A stretch of DNA of 64,000 nucleotides from Roseibium sp. MMSF_3544. GTDB lineage: Bacteria > Pseudomonadota > Alphaproteobacteria > Rhizobiales > Stappiaceae. Made by a program: the position numbers and the translations under genes. Positions 8,269 to 17,479 of the stretch are shown here, piece by piece; position 1 is the first letter of the stretch; every line of letters begins with the position of its first letter. The notes under the pieces are model-generated. The model saw only the letters and a list, made by a program, of their open reading frames with translations. It was not told the DNA's origin and made no database searches. The DNA lies in assembly GCF_030732845.1 (NCBI RefSeq), contig NZ_JASHKA010000001.1, positions 186,001-250,000 of the forward strand, in the 5' to 3' direction.

Positions 8269-9261
8269 ATGGTCACGCTTGCGGACGTCGCCAGGTTAGC
8301 GAAAGTCAGCACGATGACTGTTTCGAAAGTCCTGCGCGGAACCGGCGCAATTTCCGACGAGACAAAAACACGTGTTTTCGAGGCAGCCGACCAGCTTGGC
8401 TATGTTCCGAACCGGCTTGCCGGTTCGCTCAGCACAAGAAAGAGCATGCTGGTCGCGGTTCTGATTCCTTCCATTGCAGACACGATCTATGCCGAGATCA
8501 TAAGTAGCCTGCATGGCCTCCTGGATCAGGCATCGCTTTCGATCTTCATTGCCGAAAGCCGGATGGATCCACAGATAGAGGAACGCCAGGTGCAGGAACT
8601 ACTCAGTTTGCGGCCGGCATTTCTCATTCGAAGCGGCGGTATCGATTCAACGAAACGCACACAGGCACTGCTCAAGCGATTTAAGGTGCCTCATATCCAG
8701 ATCTGGGACGGCGATGACCCGCAAGGTCAAGTGAATGTCGGTCCGTCACATATCGAGGCCGGGAAGCTTGCCGCAGCTCACTTCCTGGGGCTCGGGTTGA
8801 ACAGGGTCGCCTATGTTGGCGCGGAAACACAGCTCGATATCTGCGCCTCGCGACGGATGGAGAGTTTTATGGCGGACATGAACGCAGCAGGCGTCGAGGT
8901 GAGTGTCATTACGGAGCCGCACTTGCCGCGTCAGGCGGAGAGCGGCGAAATTCTCACGCGGCAATTGCTCGAAGGCGGACTGTCCGTCGAGGGTATCTTT
9001 TATCTCAACGATGCCATGGCGATCGGGGGGCTCAGAACACTGTTGAACGCAGGCTATCGGGTTCCGGAAGACGTCCGGGTCATGGGTTTTAACGGCACGT
9101 CGCGAGAGCAGACAATTAACACCCGTTTGACGACGATCAGCACGGACGGGCGCCGCCTCGGAGAGGCTGTCGCAAAGGCTATCTTGGAAAGTGACAATGG
9201 CGAGCTTGCGGAATTCCGCCAGCTCTGTCCCCTGACTCTCGACCTTGGCAACACGACCTAG
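8269..9261 (+). CDS. LacI-family regulator 2
   Basis: LacI/GalR repressor of 330 residues from the ATG at 8269, which follows a purine-rich GGGGGAA; an upstream in-frame start at 8203 would add an unusual non-homologous tail. The HTH is TLADVARLAKVSTMTVSKVL, again with the Met-Thr recognition pair, followed by NRLAGSLSTRKS (hinge) and the ligand domain. It is divergent from the TRAP operon with two ATCGAT operators between them, so it probably regulates that importer and itself. The effector is unknown. Confidence 0.88.
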   Translation: MVTLADVARLAKVSTMTVSKVLRGTGAISDETKTRVFEAADQLGYVPNRLAGSLSTRKSMLVAVLIPSIADTIYAEIISSLHGLLDQASLSIFIAESRMDPQIEERQVQELLSLRPAFLIRSGGIDSTKRTQALLKRFKVPHIQIWDGDDPQGQVNVGPSHIEAGKLAAAHFLGLGLNRVAYVGAETQLDICASRRMESFMADMNAAGVEVSVITEPHLPRQAESGEILTRQLLEGGLSVEGIFYLNDAMAIGGLRTLLNAGYRVPEDVRVMGFNGTSREQTINTRLTTISTDGRRLGEAVAKAILESDNGELAEFRQLCPLTLDLGNTT

Positions 9262-9350
9262 ATTTTCTGTGGTTGAACATACTGCCCGAACGACCGGCGT
9301 TTTGGAAGAAGTCAGCTATTGGATCTGGTTCCTCGCCCCACACTGATGTG

Positions 9351-10376
9351 TCAGACGGTGTCTCCTGGAACGAGATTGAAACCGACGTCGCTGACCGGGC
9401 TGGCTGTGTCGCCCGTGATCCTCAGAAGCAGGTTCTCAGCCGCGAGCTGACCGATCCGCAAATGGTTCACCTGAACCGTTGTGAGCCGGTAGGGCAGAAC
9501 AGAGGCGATCGGCAATTCGCCCCAGCCTGCAATGCCGATGTCCCCGGGGATGGAAATCTTCTGCGCTTCGCAGAACTGGACTGCACCGACGGCCATGTTG
9601 TCGTTCTGAAAAAAGATGACTTCCACGCTCGGGTCCGAGGATAGAAGCTGTTCGGTTCCATAGTAGCCAGGATAAAATCCTGGAATATCATTCAGGCAAA
9701 GCTGTTTGCTGAGCCGCCCGCCGCCATCGTCGATTGCCTTTGCGTAGCCGTTGAGACGCGAGTTTGCCGCGTTGGCGGCATCGTGCGACGTGCCGACATA
9801 GCCGAAACGCTTGTATCCCTTCGAGACCAAAAACCGGCCCATATCGTAACCGCTGTCAAAGTGATTAAGGCCGACGCACATGTCGATCGGGCTCGAGTTC
9901 AGGTCCCAGATCTCGACGAGCGGAATGTGTGCGCTCTTGAGCAGTTGAACGGCGCGCGGCGTGTGCGCGCGGCCTGTCAGGATCAGTCCTGCCGGCTTCC
10001 AGGACAGAACCGTTTCGATCCAGGTTTCTTCTTCTGTCTGTGCATGCTGGGTCATACCCAGCACTGTCTGGTGGTTGTAGCTGACGAGTTTGCGGTCGAT
10101 GCCCTCCAGCACATGCGTGAAGACCTCGTTGCCGAGATCAGGGATACTGACGCCGACAAATGTCGTGCGCTTGTCGCCGGCAAAGACCGTTGCAATCCGG
10201 TTCGGCAGATATCCAAGGCGCTCGACCTCGGCCATGACCTTGACTCGGGTCTTTTCGGAGTATCCGCCTTCGTCACGCAGAACCCGGCTCGCGGTCATTT
10301 TCGACACGCCAGCTGCCTGGGCAACCTCTGATAGGCTTATCTTGTTGTTTTTGCTAGATATTTTCTGTCTCGTCAA
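9351..10376 (-). CDS. LacI-family regulator 3
   Basis: LacI/GalR repressor of about 341 residues with HTH SLSEVAQAAGVSKMTASRVL, the NRIATVFAG hinge region and a full effector domain. No ATG lies in frame before the HTH; the only upstream start candidate is a TTG at 10376, 7 bases from the palindrome at 10384-10395, so the operator would overlap the ribosome binding region. This suggests tight autoregulation or a leaderless/weakly translated message. It is divergent from the ABC operon beginning at 10513 and convergent with LacI-2, whose gene ends 89 bases away. Confidence 0.85.
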   Translation of the reverse strand: MTRQKISSKNNKISLSEVAQAAGVSKMTASRVLRDEGGYSEKTRVKVMAEVERLGYLPNRIATVFAGDKRTTFVGVSIPDLGNEVFTHVLEGIDRKLVSYNHQTVLGMTQHAQTEEETWIETVLSWKPAGLILTGRAHTPRAVQLLKSAHIPLVEIWDLNSSPIDMCVGLNHFDSGYDMGRFLVSKGYKRFGYVGTSHDAANAANSRLNGYAKAIDDGGGRLSKQLCLNDIPGFYPGYYGTEQLLSSDPSVEVIFFQNDNMAVGAVQFCEAQKISIPGDIGIAGWGELPIASVLPYRLTTVQVNHLRIGQLAAENLLLRITGDTASPVSDVGFNLVPGDTV

Positions 10377-10383
10377 ATTTAAC

Positions 10384-10395
10384 GTTATCGATAAC
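10384..10395. promoter_or_regulatory. GTTATCGATAAC operator
   Basis: A 12-bp perfect palindrome next to the TTG start of LacI-3, on the LacI-3 side of the divergent promoter region. It is identical to the core of the sites at 1652, 8157, 8182 and 18560. Confidence 0.72.
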
Positions 10396-10439
10396 TTTTT
10401 TATTGACTTCGGAATGTGACAGGCGGATGATAAACCTAC

Positions 10440-10451
10440 GTTACCGGTAAC
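10440..10451. promoter_or_regulatory. GTTACCGGTAAC operator
   Basis: A 12-bp perfect palindrome on the ABC-operon side of the same intergenic region, 56 bp centre-to-centre from the ATCGAT site. It has the same half-site shape with a CCGG centre and resembles the TTACC/GGTAA half-sites I recall for GntR/IdnR operators. Confidence 0.68.
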
Positions 10452-10512
10452 TCAACTTCTGTCTTGAGGACGAGGCGGAAAGTCGGAGAAGGTGGCGATT
10501 GGGAGGATCATC

Positions 10513-12021
10513 GTGCCAGGCAGTTTGAAGAACCGTCTTTTCTTTGACGGCATTCAAAAACATTTCGGCGGCACTTACGCCGTGCGCGACGTCTCTCTGT
10601 CGATCGACAGGGGAGAGATCGTTGCCCTTCTGGGCGAGAACGGCGCCGGCAAATCCACCCTGATCAAGATCCTTGGTGGCATTCACAAGCCGGATGCGGG
10701 CCGTGTCCTGATCGACGGCGAACCTTATGAGCACCGGCCCGGTGGCTTCGGGCAGCGGCAGGCCGTTGCCTTCATCCACCAGGACCTGGGCATGATCGAG
10801 TGGATGACCGTTGCCGAAAACATGGCATTGGCGCTGGGCTTCTCCAAAAAGTTCGGGCTTATCAGATGGCCAGACGCCGACACGTTCGCTCTTGAGGCGC
10901 TCGCCAAGGTCGGATGCGACTTCAGCCCGTCGACAAGAGTTCAAGACCTGTCGCGGACAGAAAAATCCCTCGTTGCCATTGCGCGTGCGCTTGCCGTTGA
11001 TTGCGATTTTCTGGTGCTGGACGAGCCGACGGCTTCGCTGCCGACGGACGAAGTGTCCCGCCTGTTCGAAGCCCTCAGGCCGTTGCGTGATCGTGGTGTC
11101 GGCATGATCTATGTTTCGCACCGTCTCGATGAAATCTTTCAGATTGCCGACCGGGTCGCGGTTCTGCGGGACGGCGAACTGGTTGGTGTCCGGTCGATCC
11201 AGCACACCACCACTGAAGAGCTCGTGCACATGATCGTCGGGCGTAAGACCCGGCAAGTCAGCAAGCTGACCGAAGCGGCCGGAGAGCCGGTCCTTACCGT
11301 CACCGATCTGAAGACGAGGACGGCTGGTCCGGTCGACTTCACGCTGCGGCGGAATGAGCTGGTTGGTCTGGTCGGCCTGCGCGGGGCAGGACATGAAGAG
11401 TTGGCCAGGGCCCTTTACGGTCTTGAGCCGCATGAAGGAAAAGTCGAGCTTGCCGGTCTTGGCGAGCCGGATCTCAGATCTCCAAAAACGGCGCTCGATT
11501 CCGGCGTTGGTCTTGTGGCGCGTGACCGGACAGAAGAGTCCGTCGCATTGCCACTGACGATCCGTGAAAACACGTTTCTCAACCCCGAAGCGACAGGTCG
11601 CGGCCTGTTCTCGATCCTGTCTCCGGACGCAGAAACAAAAATGGCGGAAACGATCGGCCGCGAAGTTGCATTGAGCCCCAACGACCAGAGCATGGCAATC
11701 GAAGCGCTTTCGGGCGGCAATCAGCAGAAGGTCGTGATCGCGCGATGGCTGGCGACGAAACGGAAGCTGCTGATCTGCGAGGACCCGACCGCAGGCGTCG
11801 ATGTCGGTGCCAAGGCGGAAATCTATGCGCTCCTCAACAAGGCACTTTTGGAAGGCGTCGGCATCTTGCTGGTGTCGACGGATTTTGAGGAAGTCGCAAC
11901 CATTTGCCACCGGGCAATTGTTTTCAGCCAGGGGAAAATTGTCGGAGAATTGTCGGGAACGAAATTGTCGACCGAAAACCTGATCCAGGCCGCGTCGGCC
12001 AGCAACGTCGCGGCCGCCTGA
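10513..12021 (+). CDS. Sugar ABC transporter ATPase, duplicated RbsA/XylG type
   Basis: Cytoplasmic ATPase of 502 residues with two nucleotide-binding halves, for a ribose-type (CUT2) importer. The first half has Walker A GENGAGKST and Walker B LVLDEPTASL but a divergent signature LSRTEKSL. The second half has a degenerate P-loop (LRGAGHEELA) and the canonical signature LSGGNQQKV. The GTG at 10513 was preferred to the GTG at 10492 because GGGAGGA ends 5 bases before it. First gene of an operon with the permease and binding protein that follow; two LacI operators lie upstream. Confidence 0.92.
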   Translation: MPGSLKNRLFFDGIQKHFGGTYAVRDVSLSIDRGEIVALLGENGAGKSTLIKILGGIHKPDAGRVLIDGEPYEHRPGGFGQRQAVAFIHQDLGMIEWMTVAENMALALGFSKKFGLIRWPDADTFALEALAKVGCDFSPSTRVQDLSRTEKSLVAIARALAVDCDFLVLDEPTASLPTDEVSRLFEALRPLRDRGVGMIYVSHRLDEIFQIADRVAVLRDGELVGVRSIQHTTTEELVHMIVGRKTRQVSKLTEAAGEPVLTVTDLKTRTAGPVDFTLRRNELVGLVGLRGAGHEELARALYGLEPHEGKVELAGLGEPDLRSPKTALDSGVGLVARDRTEESVALPLTIRENTFLNPEATGRGLFSILSPDAETKMAETIGREVALSPNDQSMAIEALSGGNQQKVVIARWLATKRKLLICEDPTAGVDVGAKAEIYALLNKALLEGVGILLVSTDFEEVATICHRAIVFSQGKIVGELSGTKLSTENLIQAASASNVAAA

Positions 12022-12031
12022 GGAAACACTG

Positions 12032-13054
12032 ATGCAGTCACTTGAATCCAATGCTCTGGAGCCGACCAAGTCGGAAATGGAAGGCCTGTCGATCCGCAGT
12101 AAGCTGTTTCGGCTGCTTCCGGTCTATGGCCTTGTGATCCTGACCATTTTGCTAATCATCCTGTTTTCGGTGCTGTTGCCGACGACGTTTCCGACGCTGT
12201 TGAACCTGAGGGCGATCATTTCGGACAAGGCCATCATCGCCTTGCTGTCTCTTGGCGCAATGATCCCGATGGCGGCGGGCCGGATTGACCTGACGGTCGG
12301 CTACGGCATTGTGCTTTGGCACATCCTGGCGATCAGTCTGCAGACCTTGCTCGGCATCCCCTGGCCGATGGCGGTGATGATTGTCCTGATGCTCGGCGCC
12401 ATGACCGGCTTTTTCAACGGCCTGCTGGTGGAAGTTGCCAAGATCGACAGTTTCATTGCAACGCTCGGCACCGGCACGGTTCTTTACGCGATCGCCTTGT
12501 GGCACACAGGCGGCCGTCAGATGGTCGGTGTCTTGCCGGATGGTTTCTACGCTCTGAGCACGACTTTCGTATTCGGGCTTCCGATCACCGGTTACTACCT
12601 GATCGCGATCACGGTCTGCATGTGGCTCATTCTCGAGTACACGCCAGTGGGGCGCTATCTCTATGCGATCGGCGCCAACCAGAGGGCGGCGCAGCTCAAC
12701 GGTATTCCGACACGCAAATACGTTATCGGCGCTTTCATGGCGTCCGGGACCATGACCGCGCTCGCAGGCGTGCTGCTGGCCTCGAAACTCAGGATCGGAC
12801 AGGCAAGTGTCGGGCTGGAATTCCTGCTGCCCGCATTGGTCGGCGCGTTCCTGGGCTCCACCACAATCAAGCCCGGACGGGTCAATGTCTGGGGCACCGT
12901 CGTGGGCGTGGCCATCCTGGCAGTCGGTATCTCGGGCATTCAGCAATTCGGTGGCTCGTTCTGGGTCGAGCCGCTCTTCAACGGTGTCACGCTGCTGATT
13001 GCAATCGGCATTGCAGGCTATGCGCAACGCCGCAAAGGCGCTGCGAAAAAGTAA
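12032..13054 (+). CDS. Sugar ABC transporter permease (RbsC-like)
   Basis: Inner-membrane permease of 340 residues with about 9-10 hydrophobic segments, BPD_transp_2 family. Family features visible are GRIDLTVGYGIVLWH, the region around LGTGTVLYAIALW, GRYLYAIGANQRAAQLNGI and the C-terminal LVGAFLGSTTIKPGRVNVWGT. It starts 10 bases after the ATPase stop with a GAGGA ribosome site. It pairs with the ATPase at 10513 and the binding protein at 13078. Confidence 0.93.
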   Translation: MQSLESNALEPTKSEMEGLSIRSKLFRLLPVYGLVILTILLIILFSVLLPTTFPTLLNLRAIISDKAIIALLSLGAMIPMAAGRIDLTVGYGIVLWHILAISLQTLLGIPWPMAVMIVLMLGAMTGFFNGLLVEVAKIDSFIATLGTGTVLYAIALWHTGGRQMVGVLPDGFYALSTTFVFGLPITGYYLIAITVCMWLILEYTPVGRYLYAIGANQRAAQLNGIPTRKYVIGAFMASGTMTALAGVLLASKLRIGQASVGLEFLLPALVGAFLGSTTIKPGRVNVWGTVVGVAILAVGISGIQQFGGSFWVEPLFNGVTLLIAIGIAGYAQRRKGAAKK

Positions 13055-13077
13055 GATTTTTGCAAAGGGAGGATACT

Positions 13078-14127
13078 ATGCAAAAACGTGATTTCCTGAA
13101 GGCCGTTCTGGCCACCACGATGCTCGCAGGCATTGCTCTGCCGGCCTCTGCAGAGACCGCCTGGGATGGCCCGACGACCGGGCCCACCGCGGCGGATGGC
13201 AAGACCATCGTGGTGGTGGCCGCTGATCTGAAAAATGGTGGCATTCTCGGCGTGACCAACGGTGTCGAGGAAGCCGCCGAAAAGATCGGCTGGGAAGTGC
13301 GTGTCCTGGACGGCGCCGGCTCCATTCAGGGGCGTACGGGCGCCATCGGACAGGCGCTTGCGCTGCAGCCGGACGGGATCGTCATCAACGGCTTTGATGC
13401 CGTTGAGCAGCAGGCAGCGCTGGAAGGTGTGGTCTCTGCGAACATTCCAATGGTGGCCTGGCATTCCGGCCCGAAAATCGGATGTGATGCACCCGGCGGT
13501 ATTTTCGCAAACATCTCAACCGATGCGATGACGGTTTCCGAGGTTGCCGCCAACTGGGCGATCGAGGACGGCGGGCAGGATATCGGTGTCATCATCTTCA
13601 CCGATTCAACCTACCAGATCGCTATCGACAAAGCTGATCGGCTGAAGGAAACCGTTGAAGCTGCAGGCGGCAAGGTGCTCGAATATGTCGACACGCCGAT
13701 TGCAGACACCTCGACCCGTATGGGGCCGCTGACCACGAGTCTACTTCAGAAGTACGGCGACAGCTGGACCCACGCACTGGCGATCAACGACCTTTATTTC
13801 GACTTCATGGGACCGGCGCTGGCCTCGGCGGGCATTTCCGCGGCCGACGGCCCGCAGGCGGGCTCGGCAGGGGACGGTTCGGAAGCCGCCTTCCAGCGGA
13901 TCCGCACGGGCGGATACCAGACCATTACGGTGGCTGAGCCGCTGAACCTGCAGGGATGGCAGCTCGTTGACGAACTGAACCGGGCCGTTCAGGGCGAACC
14001 CTGCTCTGGTTACATCACGTCTCCGGCGCTGGTCACGCAGACAGGTCTTGAAAAGATGGGCGACAGCAATTCGTTCGACCCGGATACGCCTTACCGCGAA
14101 GCCTATTCCGCCATCTGGGGCAAATAG
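13078..14127 (+). CDS. Sugar ABC transporter substrate-binding protein (ribose-type)
   Basis: Periplasmic receptor of 349 residues. It has a signal peptide (MQKRDFLKAVLATTMLAG... cleaved after ASAE or close to it) and a Peripla_BP_4-like fold: TIVVVAADLKNGG, ALQPDGIVINGF, ANIPMVAWHS. A preceding GGGAGG supports the ATG at 13078. The ligand is unknown; a pentose, hexose or polyol is likely from its CUT2 partners. A GC-rich hairpin follows the stop. Confidence 0.88.
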   Translation: MQKRDFLKAVLATTMLAGIALPASAETAWDGPTTGPTAADGKTIVVVAADLKNGGILGVTNGVEEAAEKIGWEVRVLDGAGSIQGRTGAIGQALALQPDGIVINGFDAVEQQAALEGVVSANIPMVAWHSGPKIGCDAPGGIFANISTDAMTVSEVAANWAIEDGGQDIGVIIFTDSTYQIAIDKADRLKETVEAAGGKVLEYVDTPIADTSTRMGPLTTSLLQKYGDSWTHALAINDLYFDFMGPALASAGISAADGPQAGSAGDGSEAAFQRIRTGGYQTITVAEPLNLQGWQLVDELNRAVQGEPCSGYITSPALVTQTGLEKMGDSNSFDPDTPYREAYSAIWGK

Positions 14128-14141
14128 GATTGCGTAGAGCG

Positions 14142-14168
14142 GGCCGCCTGACGCAGCCGCGGGCGGCC
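14142..14168 (+). terminator. Intercistronic hairpin after the binding-protein gene
   Basis: GGCCGCC and GGCGGCC form a 7-bp stem 15 bases after the stop at 14127, without a clear U-run. A second dyad, CCGCGGC-ATC-GCCGCGG, is at 14208-14224. They could stabilise the upstream message or partly terminate before the second ABC system. Confidence 0.45.
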
Positions 14169-14259
14169 TGCTGACAGAACCAACTCAGGCAGCTGCAGAT
14201 CTTTTTGCCGCGGCATCGCCGCGGACAGGGAAGGTTTGTCCAAAATTCAGGGAAACGAC

Positions 14260-15033
14260 ATGTCTTTGGACGAGAACAAGTCCGGTCCACTGGTCACGAT
14301 GCGCAACATCTCCAAGCGTTTCGGTGGCGTCAAAGCACTTACGCAAGTGGACCTTGATGCCTATGCCGGAGAAGTGCTGGCAATCGTCGGCGACAATGGC
14401 GCGGGAAAGTCGACGCTGATCAAGATCCTGACCGGCGTTTATCAGCCGACAGAAGGCGAGATTTTCGTTGCCGGTAAAAAGCTGGTCATGAACAGCCATT
14501 CCGATGCGATCGACGAGGGCATTGATGCGGTCTACCAGACGCTTGCGCTCGCCGATCACCTCGACCCTGCATCCAACATGTTTCTCGGGAACGAGCTGAC
14601 CCGCTCTTTCCTCGGCATCACCATGCTCGACAATAAAAAGATGCGGTCGGAAACCGAGCGCGTCCTGTTTGAGCGCCTCGGTGTGCGGCTGCGTTCGCTT
14701 GATGTGCCGACCTCCAGCCTGTCGGGAGGCCAACGGCAGGCAGTGGCCATCGCGCGGGCGGTCTATCACGAGGGCCTCCGGGTCCTCGTGATGGACGAGC
14801 CGACCGCAGCGCTCGGTCCTCAGGAAACGGCACGGACCCTGAAACTCATCAAGGCACTGAAGGAGCAGGGGCTGGCGGTCATTCTGATCTCCCATTCCCT
14901 GGACGATGTGTTCGAGGTCGCCGACCGGGTTCACGTGCAGCGGCGCGGCCGGTGCGCCGGTGTGGTTCACATCTCGCAATGCACGCAGCAGGACGTTCTC
15001 GCCCTGATCGTGGGCGCGGAAGAAGCGGCATAG
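14260..15033 (+). CDS. Sugar ABC transporter ATPase, single-domain (FrcA-like)
   Basis: Single nucleotide-binding domain of 257 residues, unlike the double-domain ATPase at 10513. Walker A is GDNGAGKST, the signature is LSGGQRQAV, Walker B is LVMDEPTAAL and the H-loop is LISHS. The size and single-domain architecture match FrcA-type fructose-import ATPases of rhizobia, which suggests a dimer of this subunit. The ATG at 14260 was chosen over an upstream TTG at 14236. First gene of the second CUT2 set, 132 bases after the first. Confidence 0.88.
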   Translation: MSLDENKSGPLVTMRNISKRFGGVKALTQVDLDAYAGEVLAIVGDNGAGKSTLIKILTGVYQPTEGEIFVAGKKLVMNSHSDAIDEGIDAVYQTLALADHLDPASNMFLGNELTRSFLGITMLDNKKMRSETERVLFERLGVRLRSLDVPTSSLSGGQRQAVAIARAVYHEGLRVLVMDEPTAALGPQETARTLKLIKALKEQGLAVILISHSLDDVFEVADRVHVQRRGRCAGVVHISQCTQQDVLALIVGAEEAA

Positions 15034-15042
15034 GAGGCTGGG

Positions 15043-16170
15043 ATGGCAACGGCAACACAAACAGACGGACCAACCAAGTTTTCAGACCGGATCGAACCGT
15101 TTCTGGCGATCGTTGGCCCGATGGTCATGATCTTGGCGATCCTGCTCTTCATGGGGGTCGCCGAACCGGCACGCTATTTCCGCCTGTCGAACCTGAACCT
15201 CATTCTACTGGACGCGGCGCTCTACATGCCCATGGCCATGGCGATGACTTTCGTCATAACCCAGCGTGGCATAGACCTGTCCATCGGGTCAGTCGCAGCC
15301 CTGACTTCCATCATCATGGCTTTCCTGATCAAGCAATACGGCTTCTCGGCACCGGTCGCGATCGCGGTCGCGCTGGTTCTGGGTGCCTTGTTCGGCCTGA
15401 TCAACGGTCTGGTGATTACCAAGTTCAAGGTGCCCGACCTGATCGGAACGCTGGCCATGGACCTGGTTTACCGAGGGTTCGCCCTGGTGATTGCCAAGGG
15501 ACTCGTGCTGGCGCGCTTTCCTGAAATCATGACGGATATCGGCAGAGGCCAGATCCCCGGCTTCATCCCGGTTCCGGTGGTCATCGGTCTTCTGACGATG
15601 GCGCTCGGCTACTGGCTGTTGAAGAAGACCTATTTCGGCCGCTACACGGTCGCGATCGGCTCCAATCCGGAGGCGGCTGAAATGACCGGGATCGCGGTCG
15701 ACCGCTACAAGATCTACGCTTATGTGCTGATGGGCGCTTCGGCGGCTCTCGCGGGCATCATGCTGACGGGCAAGCTCAATGCCATTCAGGCAACGTCAGC
15801 GCCTTACTTCAATCTGCATGTGATCGCGGCTGTCGTGGTCGGTGGAACCTCGTTGTTTGGTGGACGGGCCTCGATGCTCGGGTCGCTTGCAGGCGTTTTG
15901 CTGCTGTCCATGATGATCAATGCGCTCGTGACGCTCAGGATCGAATTCTTCTGGCAGTCGGTGGCTTCCGGTGTGGTGATCGTGGCGTCAGTTGCGCTCT
16001 ACACCTGGCTGCAGAAGAAAGACCGCGACGGTGCCAAGGGCTTCCTTGCGGGCTTGAAGACACCGGAAAGCATCCGGCTGTTGCGCCTGTCAGGCGGCCT
16101 GGTCGCAGCGCTTGCACTCCTGCTTCTCATTGGAACTCTGTTTGCCGGTGCACCCGTTGCCAGCGGCTGA
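15043..16170 (+). CDS. Sugar ABC transporter permease (CUT2)
   Basis: Inner-membrane permease of 375 residues with about 10 hydrophobic segments. It carries RGIDLSIGSVAALTS, the region around IGTLAMDLVYRGFALVIAKG, GRYTVAIGSNPEAAEMTGI and VVVGGTSLFGGRASMLGS. AGGAGG precedes the ATG at 15043. The protein is slightly longer than usual at both ends. It partners the ATPase at 14260 and the receptor at 16212. Confidence 0.92.
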   Translation: MATATQTDGPTKFSDRIEPFLAIVGPMVMILAILLFMGVAEPARYFRLSNLNLILLDAALYMPMAMAMTFVITQRGIDLSIGSVAALTSIIMAFLIKQYGFSAPVAIAVALVLGALFGLINGLVITKFKVPDLIGTLAMDLVYRGFALVIAKGLVLARFPEIMTDIGRGQIPGFIPVPVVIGLLTMALGYWLLKKTYFGRYTVAIGSNPEAAEMTGIAVDRYKIYAYVLMGASAALAGIMLTGKLNAIQATSAPYFNLHVIAAVVVGGTSLFGGRASMLGSLAGVLLLSMMINALVTLRIEFFWQSVASGVVIVASVALYTWLQKKDRDGAKGFLAGLKTPESIRLLRLSGGLVAALALLLLIGTLFAGAPVASG

Positions 16171-16211
16171 GTTTCCGAACCGCGGACTTCATCTAAAGGG
16201 AGGAATTTGTG

Positions 16212-17348
16212 ATGAAACTGCTGAAATCGACGTTGTGCCTTCTACTCTTGACCGGCACCAGCGCCATGGCTCAGGGCAATCTGCCCCTGAAGGAATTGCC
16301 TGGTCATGCCGATCGCGACTACTGGGTGCCGGGCGAGGTCAATGCCGAAGGCAAGCTTGAAGCGCTTCAGGCGGTTGTCGGTGCGGAAGGCGTGCCGTTC
16401 TCCGGAAGCCAGGAGAAACCGGTGGAGATCGCACTGATCTATCCTTCGGCTGACACCTCTGACTTCTGGGCGCGCAACTATCTGGCTATGACCAAGCGTC
16501 TTGAGGAACTCGGGATCAAGTACAACACGACCGAGTTCGCCAGCCGGCAGATCGAGCATTCGCTGCAATCGACCTATGCCAACCAGGTTCTGCAGGACGG
16601 CGACATCTATGACTACGTCATTTTTGGACCCTCCGAGCTCGCCATTCAGGCCGACAACATCGACAAGCTGGCCGGCAATGACGAATTCAAGACTTACGTC
16701 TGGGCCTTCCATACGCCGCTCAAGGATCTGGAAAACCAGCCGGATGTCTGGTTCGACTTTTCGTCTGCGGCAGGCGCATTGGTGATGTGCGACTACATGC
16801 TGGAGCGGCTCGGCAATGATGTCACCATGGCGATGAACCGGGGTATTCCGGGCATCACCGACAATCAACGATCCGGCGACTTCAAGGACTGCGTCATGGA
16901 AAAGGGCAACTGGAAAGTTGCTTACGAGCACTATGGCGAATACCAGCGTGAAGGCGGATACGAAGGCACCAGTCTGATCCTGCAGGCCTATCCGGAAGCG
17001 ACGATCATTCACAACGCCAACACCGCCATGGCCATGGGCAGCGTGGAAGCACAGGTCGCCGTAGGTAAGGAAAAGGACGTCTTTTCGACCGGCTGGGGTG
17101 GCACGGGGCTGGAACTCGACGCCATCCGCCGTGGCGAGCTTAACGCCACGCCGATGCGCATGGGCGATGACGTCGGAGCGGCGACCGCTGAAGCGATCAA
17201 GGCGGATCTGGAAAACAGGGGCGATGAGCTGCCGCTGGTCTTCCTGGGCCGGATCACGGTTGCCCATGATCAACTGAGCGCTGAAGACCTTGATGCCTTG
17301 CAGACGGAAGCTTTCCGTTTCTCCGGCGTTGGTGCCCTTGAGCGGTAA
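16212..17348 (+). CDS. Sugar ABC transporter substrate-binding protein
   Basis: Periplasmic receptor of 378 residues with a short signal peptide (MKLLKSTLCLLLLTGTSAMA). It is not close to the receptor at 13078. It has a long N-terminal extension (ADRDYWVPGEVNAEGKLEALQAVVGAEGVPF) before the first strand EIALIYPSADTSDFW. GGGAGGA at 16198-16204 fits the ATG at 16212 (a GTG at 16209 is also possible). The ligand is unknown. It completes the second CUT2 importer and precedes LacI-4. Confidence 0.85.
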   Translation: MKLLKSTLCLLLLTGTSAMAQGNLPLKELPGHADRDYWVPGEVNAEGKLEALQAVVGAEGVPFSGSQEKPVEIALIYPSADTSDFWARNYLAMTKRLEELGIKYNTTEFASRQIEHSLQSTYANQVLQDGDIYDYVIFGPSELAIQADNIDKLAGNDEFKTYVWAFHTPLKDLENQPDVWFDFSSAAGALVMCDYMLERLGNDVTMAMNRGIPGITDNQRSGDFKDCVMEKGNWKVAYEHYGEYQREGGYEGTSLILQAYPEATIIHNANTAMAMGSVEAQVAVGKEKDVFSTGWGGTGLELDAIRRGELNATPMRMGDDVGAATAEAIKADLENRGDELPLVFLGRITVAHDQLSAEDLDALQTEAFRFSGVGALER

Positions 17349-17479
17349 GGACGCCGGGGTGGATCGCAGAAATTGTCTGGTGATCCGACCCTAGCGTGCA
17401 AAAGGAGGCGCTGCCGGTATACTCCTCGCCGGTGGCGCTTTCGCCATTTTACACGGGCTGTCGAGCAAAGGGTTCGGAA

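Noticed and set aside
10441-12069. Long minus-strand open frame over the ABC ATPase
   Set aside because: It is antisense to a gene with clear ATPase motifs, has no recognisable domain and no ribosome site; high GC leaves long open shadow frames.
12316-13078. Extension of the binding-protein gene upstream into the permease gene
   Set aside because: A signal peptide begins exactly at ATG 13078 behind GGGAGG, so the longer reading is an artefact.
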